From NCBI RefSeq assembly GCF_014647435.1, contig NZ_BMPE01000003.1:186001-250000 (forward strand): DNA of 64,000 nt, given 5' to 3'. A model generated the notes under the pieces. That model had not been told where the DNA came from. It searched no databases and was given only the letters and a program-made list of their open reading frames with translations. Made by a program: the position numbers and the translations under genes. Source of the stretch: Deinococcus radiotolerans. GTDB lineage: Bacteria; Deinococcota; Deinococci; Deinococcales; Deinococcaceae. Shown here piece by piece: positions 7,720 to 14,341 of this stretch. Each line of letters starts with the position of its first letter. Within the stretch, counting starts at the first letter, position 1.

Positions 7720-9723
7720 ATGTATCTGCTCGCTCATGTTCCCGCCGCGCGTGCCACTCTGGAGCACGTTCATCAGCAGCTGACCGCCCAGGGGCTCGCG
7801 CACGCCGCCGTGCAGGTGCCCGGGCGTGACGAGGCCCTGCCCTTCGACCTGTTCACCGGTCTGCACGTCGTGGATCACGGCACGCGGCAGGCGCACCTGA
7901 AGTGCCTGCTGTGCCCGCCCGGCAGTGGGCATCACCTGCGCTACGAGTTCCGCGTGACCACCCTGGGCGGCGAGACCATCGGTCCCATCGGGAGTTCCTG
8001 CGTGTTCGCGCGCGTGCTGGGCGAGGAACGTGGGCGGCAGGTGGGCGCGCACCTCACGGATCAGGTGGGCGCTCACGTGCGCCGCACGCAGGCGCAGACG
8101 CAGGCCGAGCGGCTGGCCGCCGCGGGCAACTGGCGGGAGTACCTGCGCGCCCAGGGGCTGGACTGGGTGCTGCCCGCCATGGCCGGCGCGGGCGGCCTGA
8201 GCGCCGACCTGCGCGAGAAACTCCAGCGCCTTCAGGACGAGGCGCGGCCGCTGCCACTTGCCCTGCTCACGGAGTTGCGCGTCCTGACCCGCGCGCGTGA
8301 GGACGCGGCGGCCCCGAGTGCCTTCGCACCCGCGCCCGCCGCGTTCCAGGCGCAGGCCACCCCGGATCTCGCCCGGCCAAAGAAGGCTAGGAAGGCCCGC
8401 GCGGGCGCCGGGAACCGCATGGATCACACCGAATGGGAGGAGTACCTGCGGGCCAGCCGCCTCACGAACCTCGTGGGGCACTGGATGACCGTGCACGAAC
8501 AGCTGGACCTGCCGGACGACACCCGCGACTTCCTGCTAGAAACCATCCGCGGCCGCCGCCCCTTCCGGCTGGAGGACCTGACGCTGCTTCAGGGATTCGC
8601 GCGGGACGAGGCGGTGCTGGAGCAGCTGCGCGAACTCGGGCCACCCGAACGGCTGCGCCCAGCCACCCGCGCGCCACGCGCGCAGCGCGTGATCGAGCCC
8701 GAGAGTGGCCTGGAACTGCTGGATGTCCGGGACGACGTGCACGTGCAGGGCGCGCGGGCGTGGCTGTGGGGGCTCAAAGCCGTGTTCAGCGCGGCCCAGT
8801 GGCGGCGCATTGAGGCCGGAATCAACACGGGGGCGCTGCGCGCCGACGACTACGCCGCCCTGCGGCAGACGCTCCTGGCCCTGCCCGAACAGGCTGAACC
8901 CGGCGTGCCCCGCACCGCGCGGCAGTTCCTGACATACGTGGCCCTGCTGCTGGGCCGGGAGAAACGCGTCGAGCGGGCCCGTGAACTGCTGCACCAGCGG
9001 CGCCAGGCCACCAGCCTGGTCGTCCTGGACGCCCTGTGGCAGCGGTACCGGGATGGAAAACCCATCCTGGAGAGTGAACTGATCGGCCGCGCCCTGAACG
9101 GCACCCGCAGGGACGCCCCGGCAACCCGCCGCGCCGAGCCCCTGAACGCCCCGGCGCGGGCGAAGGCCACGGGGTCGGCTCAGAAGGGGTCCCAGCCGCA
9201 GGCACCCACCCTGCCGGGACACCCCGCCCAGGCACAGGCCCCGGCGAGGACGCCCAAGGCCGTGAAGGCCGCGCCAGCCCAGAGCGCCCCCTCATTGCCC
9301 GGCGATCCACTGGCAGCCGAGCGGACTGAGATGCAGGACGGCTGGGGGCGCGGCCTGTCCAGCCTGGTGCCGCCCACGCACCGCCGCGCGGTCAGTCGCG
9401 CCGTGCACCAGCCACCCGGCACCCTGACGGCCGAGCAGCAGCGGGCCGCGCGGCACGCGCTGGATGTGTACCGCCGCGTGACGCGCGCGGGGAACCCACC
9501 GAAGAAGGTCTTCATCACGCCGGACGGGCCGCGCACGCCGCAGACGTACGCGGCCGCCCTGGACCGCCTGTTCACGGCCCTGGGGGTGGGGCACCTGCGG
9601 GAGCCGCTCGGGGCGCGCGGCCCGGCGTGGCTCCAGGCGACCTTCCCTGGCCCGCTGAAGCACTATGAGCGGACCGGGGAACTGCACCGGGATCTCAGCG
9701 GCATCCTGAACGCCCTGAGCTGA
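7720..9723 (+). CDS. Large protein of unknown function with possible N-terminal zinc site and internal repeats
   Basis: The product has 667 residues and I recognise no family. Near the N terminus Cys62 and Cys65 (KCLLC), His71/72 and Cys94 could form a zinc-ribbon-like site. Two segments resemble each other: about 143-165 (NWREYLRAQGLDWVL) and about 239-262 (EWEEYLRASRLTNLVGHW), so an internal helical repeat is likely. Residues about 470-535 are a low-complexity Ala/Pro/Gln/Lys linker. The last 130 residues are helical and basic, with TPDGPRTPQTYAAALDRLF. No signal peptide or membrane segment is seen. A cytoplasmic, possibly nucleic-acid-binding role is only a guess. The gene stands alone, converging with the next one with 11 bases between stops. 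Confidence 0.6.
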   Translation: MYLLAHVPAARATLEHVHQQLTAQGLAHAAVQVPGRDEALPFDLFTGLHVVDHGTRQAHLKCLLCPPGSGHHLRYEFRVTTLGGETIGPIGSSCVFARVLGEERGRQVGAHLTDQVGAHVRRTQAQTQAERLAAAGNWREYLRAQGLDWVLPAMAGAGGLSADLREKLQRLQDEARPLPLALLTELRVLTRAREDAAAPSAFAPAPAAFQAQATPDLARPKKARKARAGAGNRMDHTEWEEYLRASRLTNLVGHWMTVHEQLDLPDDTRDFLLETIRGRRPFRLEDLTLLQGFARDEAVLEQLRELGPPERLRPATRAPRAQRVIEPESGLELLDVRDDVHVQGARAWLWGLKAVFSAAQWRRIEAGINTGALRADDYAALRQTLLALPEQAEPGVPRTARQFLTYVALLLGREKRVERARELLHQRRQATSLVVLDALWQRYRDGKPILESELIGRALNGTRRDAPATRRAEPLNAPARAKATGSAQKGSQPQAPTLPGHPAQAQAPARTPKAVKAAPAQSAPSLPGDPLAAERTEMQDGWGRGLSSLVPPTHRRAVSRAVHQPPGTLTAEQQRAARHALDVYRRVTRAGNPPKKVFITPDGPRTPQTYAAALDRLFTALGVGHLREPLGARGPAWLQATFPGPLKHYERTGELHRDLSGILNALS

Positions 9724-9734
9724 CCGCGCGGCCC

Positions 9735-10217
9735 CTACTGGACGGGGTCGATCTCGCTCAGGGAGCTGGAGGCGCTCTGGAGGCGCTGCTCGCGCAGGTG
9801 CTGCATTTCACGCTCGTTCAGGGCGTGTTCGGCCATCACGATGGTCTGGCAGAGCAGCATCAGGGATCCGCTGACGCTGCTGCTCAGCGCGCGCGACTCC
9901 CGTTCACCCAGCACCACGCCCCGCTGCCCGTCCGTGAGGATCAGCACGCTGGGGCCCACCAGCAGGCCCACGGTGCCCCAGGTGCGGGCGCGGCTGCCCA
10001 TCAGTTCATCCCGCCACACGTCGGTGCCGTTCGGACTGTCCGCGGCGGGCGCGCCGTGCCCGTGTGGCGCGGCCTGGACGGTCAGTTGGCCGATCAGCTC
10101 GCTGAGCAGCGGGGCATCCTCTCGACCCAGAGCCGTGAGGCGCGCGATCAGGTCCTCGCGGTCCAGCGCTCCACGCTGCCAGGCGTGCACGGCGGTCAGG
10201 AGCGGTTCGGTGTTCAT
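9735..10217 (-). CDS. Conserved-looking small protein of unknown function
   Basis: The product has 160 residues and no recognised family. The N-terminal part is helical (ALDREDLIARLTALGREDAPLLSELIGQL). A His/Pro/Asn linker follows, then a hydrophobic segment (TWGTVGLLVGPSVLILTDGQRGVVLGERE) that reads more like two buried strands than a membrane helix. The C terminus is helical and Gln/Ser-rich. The start is supported by a TATAGT box six bases before the ATG. It follows csoR on the same strand with 55 bases between, but its own -10 box suggests independent transcription. Confidence 0.55.
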   Translation of the reverse strand: MNTEPLLTAVHAWQRGALDREDLIARLTALGREDAPLLSELIGQLTVQAAPHGHGAPAADSPNGTDVWRDELMGSRARTWGTVGLLVGPSVLILTDGQRGVVLGERESRALSSSVSGSLMLLCQTIVMAEHALNEREMQHLREQRLQSASSSLSEIDPVQ

Positions 10218-10229
10218 GCCGTCACTATA
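10218..10229 (-). promoter_or_regulatory. Leaderless-type -10 box for the 160-residue gene
   Basis: On the minus strand TATAGT lies at 10224-10229, six bases before the ATG at 10217. This matches the Deinococcus TANNNT arrangement in which transcription starts at or near the start codon. No clear -35 box is visible. Confidence 0.55.
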
Positions 10230-10272
10230 GGTCGCCCGGCATGAGAGGCGCGCGCGACCCTGCGGGGACCGG

Positions 10273-10578
10273 TCAGGTGTACTTGAGGGCTTCCATCAGC
10301 TCCTCGATGATCTCGTCACTGTCGCCCCGCTGCGCAGCCGTGGCGACGTGGGCCTGCAGGTGGCCGCGCAGCACGACTTCCCCGGCGCCGCTCAGGGCGC
10401 CCTGCACCGCCTTAATCTGCCGCAGGACGTCCACGCAGTAGGCGTTGGGGTCGTCCAGCATGCGCACGATGCTGTCGAGGTGACCGCGGGCGATGCTCAG
10501 GCGCCGGGCGGCGCGCTTGCGGGCCTCCTCGGGCATGCACAGGTGCTGGGGTTCCGTGTGGCAGGCGGCCTGCGCCAT
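10273..10578 (-). CDS. csoR: CsoR/RcnR-family metal-sensing repressor, Cys-His-His ligand type
   Basis: The product has 101 residues, the usual length of DUF156 (CsoR/RcnR) repressors: all-helical DNA-binding proteins that release the operator when metal binds. The family ligand positions fall on Cys48, His73 and His77, with the exact 25 and 4 residue spacing of the family. The third ligand is His rather than the Cys of Mycobacterium CsoR. From memory, the copper sensor of Thermus thermophilus has the same Cys-His-His set, while RcnR adds an N-terminal His. Here four extra Cys/His residues precede the core (C6, H7, H12, C14). It lies one base after copZ in the same operon, so copper is the likely signal. 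Nickel, zinc or broad specificity remains possible. Confidence 0.85.
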   Translation of the reverse strand: MAQAACHTEPQHLCMPEEARKRAARRLSIARGHLDSIVRMLDDPNAYCVDVLRQIKAVQGALSGAGEVVLRGHLQAHVATAAQRGDSDEIIEELMEALKYT

Positions 10579-10579
10579 G

Positions 10580-10783
10580 TCAGCTGCGGACCTGCGCGGC
10601 GTAGCCTTCCTCGGTCACGGCGTGGATCAGGGCCTGCACGTCGGCGTTCCCGGTGACGCTGGCCTGACCGGCGGCGCGGTCCACCTGGACGGACTCAACA
10701 CCAGGAACGTGTTGCAGGGCGTCACGCACCGCTTTCTCGCAGTGGCCGCAGGTCATGCCGGTGATATTCAGTTCAGTGGTCAT
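10580..10783 (-). CDS. copZ: CopZ-type copper chaperone (heavy-metal-associated domain)
   Basis: The product has 67 residues, a single HMA domain. The metal site is GMTCGHC near residue 10, and the domain ends EEGYAAQV as is typical. CopZ proteins bind Cu(I) in the cytoplasm and pass it to a P1B ATPase or to the repressor. I chose the ATG at 10783 rather than the upstream in-frame ATG at 10819, because the extra twelve residues do not belong to the fold and a -10 box lies six bases before 10783, which would place the RNA start at the codon. It is the first gene of a copZ-csoR operon. No copper ATPase gene follows in this window. Confidence 0.88.
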   Translation of the reverse strand: MTTELNITGMTCGHCEKAVRDALQHVPGVESVQVDRAAGQASVTGNADVQALIHAVTEEGYAAQVRS

Positions 10784-10819
10784 GACCACATCGTAGAACC
10801 CCGGGGGGAGGGCCGTCAA
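10784..10819 (-). promoter_or_regulatory. copZ-csoR promoter with candidate CsoR operator in the spacer
   Basis: On the minus strand TTGACG (10814-10819) is followed after 18 bases by TACGAT (10790-10795), and the ATG comes six bases later. The spacer contains a CCCCCC-GGGG tract at about 10798-10807. G/C-run operators between -35 and -10 are typical for CsoR-type copper repressors, so autoregulation of the operon is likely. The transcript would be leaderless. Confidence 0.7.
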
Positions 10820-11107
10820 GAATCCATGCTCGTCCGTGTATTCGTACGACGTTAAAAGTATTGAAAAGGCCCATAATATGAGTATTTATATGAGCTGGTT
10901 CGGATGCCTGAAAGTCTTATCCCCCTGGGGAGGATGACGCCCGGGCACTGGTTGCTGCTCTGTGCAAGAAGCGCCGGTCTCTAACTGGTGGCTGTAAGGG
11001 TGACCTGCGCCGCGCCCGCCGCCCCTAACCCCGGCGCCGGTGGAACCTCACCCTGTGTGGATGCCTGCGCCACGCGCCGCGCCTTTGGGCGCATCATCGG
11101 AGGCAGG
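10820..11107. other. Intergenic region: AT-rich promoter zone and ilvD leader
   Basis: An AT-rich stretch at 10848-10893 contains TTGAAA (10861-10866) with TATTTA about 16 bases later, a possible promoter for ilvD that would give a leader of some 210 bases. A second C-run/G-run (TATCCCCCTGGGGAGGA, 10918-10934) resembles a CsoR-type site, but no copper gene follows on the plus strand. The 3' part is GC-rich with several small inverted repeats. An in-frame GTG at 10988 would add 40 residues to IlvD and is rejected as a start. Confidence 0.45.
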
Positions 11108-12937
11108 ATGCCTACGTACCGATCCCGCACCACCACCGAGGGCCGCAACATGGCCGGAGCCCGCGCGCTGTGGCGCGCCACCGGCATGCAGGAAGGCGAC
11201 TTCCAGAAGCCGATCATCGCGGTCGTCAACTCGTTCACGCAGTTCGTGCCCGGCCACGTGCACCTCAAGGACCTCGGGCAGCTCGTCGCGCGCGAGATCG
11301 AAGCGGCGGGCGGCGTTGCCAAGGAGTTCAACACGATCGCCGTGGACGACGGGATCGCCATGGGCCACGACGGCATGCTGTACTCGCTGCCCAGCCGGGA
11401 ACTGATCGCCGACAGCGTCGAGTACATGGTGAACGCCCACTGCGCCGACGCGATGGTCTGCATCAGCAACTGCGACAAGATCACCCCCGGCATGCTGATG
11501 GCCGCGCTGCGCCTGAACATCCCCGTGGTGTTCGTGTCCGGCGGACCCATGGAAGCCGGGAAGATCCTCCTGAAAGACACCCTGCACTCGTTGGATCTCG
11601 TGGACGCGATGGTCATGGCCGCCGATGACAGCGTCAGTGACGAGGAGGTCCTGAGCGTCGAGCGCAGCGCCTGCCCCACCTGCGGGTCCTGCTCGGGGAT
11701 GTTCACCGCCAACAGCATGAACTGCCTGACCGAGGCGCTGGGCCTGTCCCTGCCCGGGAACGGCTCGGTGCTCGCCACGCACGCTGACCGTCAGGCGCTG
11801 TTCAAACGCGCCGGGCACGTGATCGTCGAACTGGCCAAGCGCTACTACGAGGGCGACGACGAGTCCGCGCTGCCCCGCAACATCGCCACCTTCCAGGCGT
11901 TCGAGAACGCCATGACGCTGGACATCGCCATGGGCGGCAGCACGAACACCGTGCTGCACCTGCTGGCCGCCGCGCACGAGGCGGGCATAGACTTCACCAT
12001 GCAAGACATCGACCGGCTGTCGCGCCGCGTGCCGGTGCTGTGCAAGGTCGCGCCCGCGAAGAACGACGTGCACATGGAGGACGTGCACCGCGCCGGGGGC
12101 ATCATGGGCATCCTGGGTCAGCTGGACGACGCGGGCCTCCTGAACCGCGACGTGCACAGCGTCCACGCGTCCAGCCTCACGGACGCCCTGAACCGCTGGG
12201 ATGTCAAGCGCACCGGGGACGAGGCCACCCACACCTTCTACCGCGCCGCGCCCGGCGGGGTCCCCACCCAGTTGGCGTTCTCGCAGGCCCGCCGTTACAC
12301 CGCCCTGGACCTTGACCGCGAGAAGGGCGTGATCCGCAGCGCCGAGCACGCCTTCTCGCAGGACGGCGGCCTGGCCGTGCTGTACGGCAACCTCGCCGAG
12401 GACGGCTGCATCGTCAAGACCGCCGGGGTGGACGAGAGCATCCTGAAGTTCACCGGCACCGCCCGTGTGTTCGAGTCGCAGGACGCCGCCGTGGACGCCA
12501 TTCTGGAGGGGACCGTGCAGGCGGGGGAGGTCGTGCTGATCCGCTACGAGGGTCCCAAGGGTGGCCCGGGCATGCAGGAGATGCTGTACCCCACCAGTTA
12601 CCTGAAATCCAAGGGGCTGGGCAAGGCCTGCGCGCTCGTCACGGACGGCCGCTTCAGTGGCGGCTCGTCGGGCCTGTCCATCGGGCACGTGTCCCCCGAG
12701 GCGGCCGAGGGCGGCACCATCGGCCTGGTGCAGACCGGGGACATCATCGAGATTGACATTCCCGAGCGCCGCATTCACCTCGCGGTGGACGACGCGGAAC
12801 TCGCCGCGCGGCGCCAGCGGCAGCAGGAACTGGGCTGGCACCCGGCCGAGGCGCGTCCGCGCAAGATCACGGGGGCGCTGCGCGCCTACGCCAGCATGAC
12901 CACCAGCGCCGCCCGCGGCGCCGTGCGCAGCATCTAA
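11108..12937 (+). CDS. ilvD: Dihydroxy-acid dehydratase
   Basis: The product has 609 residues, close to the usual 610-620. It dehydrates 2,3-dihydroxy-3-methylbutanoate and its ethyl homologue to the keto acids that become valine, leucine and isoleucine; it is a cytoplasmic Fe-S enzyme. The N terminus [20 protein letters not shown] matches the E. coli type. [12 protein letters not shown] and [18 protein letters not shown] carry the cluster cysteines, and the C-terminal [20 protein letters not shown] is the second family signature. The ATG at 11108 follows GGAGG. An upstream GTG would add an Ala/Pro/Gly-rich stretch foreign to the family. No other branched-chain gene lies beside it. Confidence 0.96.
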   Translation: MPTYRSRTTTEGRNMAGARALWRATGMQEGDFQKPIIAVVNSFTQFVPGHVHLKDLGQLVAREIEAAGGVAKEFNTIAVDDGIAMGHDGMLYSLPSRELIADSVEYMVNAHCADAMVCISNCDKITPGMLMAALRLNIPVVFVSGGPMEAGKILLKDTLHSLDLVDAMVMAADDSVSDEEVLSVERSACPTCGSCSGMFTANSMNCLTEALGLSLPGNGSVLATHADRQALFKRAGHVIVELAKRYYEGDDESALPRNIATFQAFENAMTLDIAMGGSTNTVLHLLAAAHEAGIDFTMQDIDRLSRRVPVLCKVAPAKNDVHMEDVHRAGGIMGILGQLDDAGLLNRDVHSVHASSLTDALNRWDVKRTGDEATHTFYRAAPGGVPTQLAFSQARRYTALDLDREKGVIRSAEHAFSQDGGLAVLYGNLAEDGCIVKTAGVDESILKFTGTARVFESQDAAVDAILEGTVQAGEVVLIRYEGPKGGPGMQEMLYPTSYLKSKGLGKACALVTDGRFSGGSSGLSIGHVSPEAAEGGTIGLVQTGDIIEIDIPERRIHLAVDDAELAARRQRQQELGWHPAEARPRKITGALRAYASMTTSAARGAVRSI

Positions 12938-12953
12938 AGTCCTGAAGTGGAGC

Positions 12954-12993
12954 GCCGGGGTACGTCTGCGCAAGCGGACTGCCCCGGCTTTCT
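12954..12993 (+). terminator. Rho-independent-type terminator after ilvD
   Basis: GCCGGGG (12954-12960) can pair with CCCCGGC (12982-12988), followed directly by TTTCT. It lies 16 bases after the ilvD stop and before the iron-transporter promoter. Confidence 0.6.
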
Positions 12994-13023
12994 GCCGCCT
13001 GAGTGCGGGCGGGACATTTTGCC

Positions 13024-13058
13024 TTCAGTAAACCGAGTGGTTTACTTAGGATTCGATT
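13024..13058 (+). promoter_or_regulatory. Promoter and perfect palindromic operator of the ferric-iron ABC transporter
   Basis: A perfect inverted repeat AGTAAACC-GAGT-GGTTTACT lies at 13027-13046. The -10 box TAGGAT (13047-13052) follows directly, and the ATG comes six bases later. The -35 region (about 13024-13029) is poor, so activity may depend on other factors or on a weak promoter blocked by a repressor. Nearly the same motif with the same spacing occurs at the efe promoter (35174-35193). Confidence 0.65.
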
Positions 13059-14054
13059 ATGAAACGAACTGTGATAGCCGTCACCGCCCTGCTGCTCGCC
13101 GGCACCAGCCTCGCGCAGACCAAGACCCTGACCATCTACTCCGGTCGCGCCAAGACCTTCGTGGACCCGGTCGTGCAGCAGTTCGAACGCCAGACCGGCA
13201 TCAAGGTGAACGTCCGCTACGGCACCGACGCGCAGCTCGTCGCCGCCCTGCGCGAGGAAGGCAGCCGCAGCCCCGCCGATGTGTACTGGGGCAACTCGGT
13301 GGGCGCGCTGGGCGAACTGGCCGAGGAAGGCAAGTTCACCAAGCTGGGCGCCGCCCTGACCCGCAACGTCAGCGACGACTACCTGCCCGACAGCCGCACC
13401 TGGCTGCCCACCACCGTCCGCTTCCGCACGCTGGCGTACAACACCAGCAAGATCAAGCCCGAATCGCTGCCCGACTCGATCATGGACCTGCCCAAGATGA
13501 CCAGCTTGAGGGGCCGCATCGGCTGGACCGTCAGCTACCCCAGCTTCCAGGACTTCCTGGGCGTGATGATCGCGCAGCAGGGCGAGCAGAAGACCCGCGC
13601 CTGGATCGAGGGCATGAAGGCCCTGCAACCCAAGGACTACAAGACCAGCAACGTCGGCATGCTCGAGGCCATGCGCGCCGGTGAGATCGACGTCGCGCTG
13701 ACTAACCACTACTACATCCAGCGCGTGAACCGCCTGAGCTACCCGATCGACACGTACTTCTTCAAGAACGGCGACATCGGCAACCTGGGCAACGCCACGG
13801 GCGCCGGCATCCTGAAGACCAGCAGGAACCAGGCGAACGCCGCGCGCTTCCTGAGCGCCCTGGTCGCCAAGGACGCCCAGACGTTCTTCCTGAGCGTGAA
13901 CTTCGAGTACCCCGTGATCGGCAACATCCTGCAGCCCACGACCATGCTGCCCTACGCAGACGTGATCAAGCGCAGCCCGAAGGTCGACCCCACGGTCATG
14001 CCGAAGAACATCGAGAAGGCGCAGAAGCTCCTGCGTGACGCCGGTCTGCTGTAA
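13059..14054 (+). CDS. Ferric-iron ABC transporter substrate-binding protein (FbpA/FutA family)
   Basis: The product has 331 residues. It is the periplasmic receptor that binds Fe(III) and delivers it to the permease encoded next. It starts with a signal peptide (MKRTVIAVTALLLAGTSLAQ). The mature protein begins KTLTIYSGRAKTFVDPVV, as in the family, and carries a Tyr pair in TNHYYIQRV (Tyr218/219), matching the iron-binding tyrosines of FbpA. The gene ends at a 136-base repeat element whose first base is the last base of the stop codon. Permease and ATPase follow after a terminator-like hairpin, so the receptor may be made in excess over the membrane parts. Upstream is a palindrome shared with the efe operon, which suggests iron control. 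Confidence 0.88.
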   Translation: MKRTVIAVTALLLAGTSLAQTKTLTIYSGRAKTFVDPVVQQFERQTGIKVNVRYGTDAQLVAALREEGSRSPADVYWGNSVGALGELAEEGKFTKLGAALTRNVSDDYLPDSRTWLPTTVRFRTLAYNTSKIKPESLPDSIMDLPKMTSLRGRIGWTVSYPSFQDFLGVMIAQQGEQKTRAWIEGMKALQPKDYKTSNVGMLEAMRAGEIDVALTNHYYIQRVNRLSYPIDTYFFKNGDIGNLGNATGAGILKTSRNQANAARFLSALVAKDAQTFFLSVNFEYPVIGNILQPTTMLPYADVIKRSPKVDPTVMPKNIEKAQKLLRDAGLL

Positions 14055-14189
14055 TACGGATTCCGTCTGTTTCGTTGACAACCCGGAAGAGCGCCGGTTT
14101 GCCAACTCCACGTCCGGAACCCGCTTCTCTCCTGCTCGCATCCGCTCGGATCGAATGGTCTTTACAGCCCATTCAATCGGAGTCCGTAT
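14054..14189. repeat. Small non-coding repeat / MITE-like element with inverted ends
   Basis: The 136-base element begins ATACGGATTCCG (14054-14065) and ends CGGAGTCCGTAT (14178-14189), 12-base inverted ends with one mismatch. Inside, GGATCGAATGG and CCATTCAATCGG (about 14152-14180) can form an imperfect hairpin. It has no coding capacity. This fits the small non-coding repeats known from Deinococcus genomes. It sits between the receptor gene and its terminator. Confidence 0.65.
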
Positions 14190-14204
14190 AAGCCCCAGGC
14201 CTGT

Positions 14205-14243
14205 CCGCTGCCGCCCTGACTCCGGTCGCGGGCAGCGGTTTTT
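14205..14243 (+). terminator. Rho-independent terminator between receptor and permease genes
   Basis: CCGCTGCC (14205-14212) pairs with GGCAGCGG (14231-14238), followed by TTTTT. It should end most transcripts from the receptor gene, after the repeat element. Confidence 0.8.
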
Positions 14244-14288
14244 CTATGGGGCGGAGGCCTGACGTGGGGACACCCGACCCGAATCCCG

Positions 14289-14309
14289 AGTAAACCGCTC
14301 TGCTATCGT
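14289..14309 (+). promoter_or_regulatory. Possible promoter and half operator of the permease gene
   Basis: AGTAAACC (14289-14296) equals one arm of the palindrome upstream of the receptor gene. TATCGT (14304-14309) is a possible -10 box, giving a leader of about 26 bases. The second arm is missing, so the site may be weak or degenerate. Confidence 0.4.
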
Positions 14310-14341
14310 GACGGGGCGGCCCGCGTGGGCGCACCCCACCC

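Noticed and set aside
5475..7721. Long open frame of 748 codons on the minus strand across the ATPase gene
   Set aside because: It is a high-GC antisense shadow: Arg/Gln/His-rich with no domain, fully covered by a good plus-strand gene.
11039..11047. T-box-like GGTGGAACC in the ilvD leader
   Set aside because: The core matches GGUGGNACC, but the UGGA bulge would need a discriminator U, not the A of Ile/Leu/Val tRNAs, and I see no specifier stem.
10988..11107. Upstream GTG start for IlvD
   Set aside because: It would add 40 residues of Ala/Pro/Gly sequence absent from the family, while ATG 11108 gives the standard N terminus.
11048..12973. Long open frame antisense to ilvD
   Set aside because: Val/His/Gly-rich shadow of a clear IlvD; no ribosome site or family.
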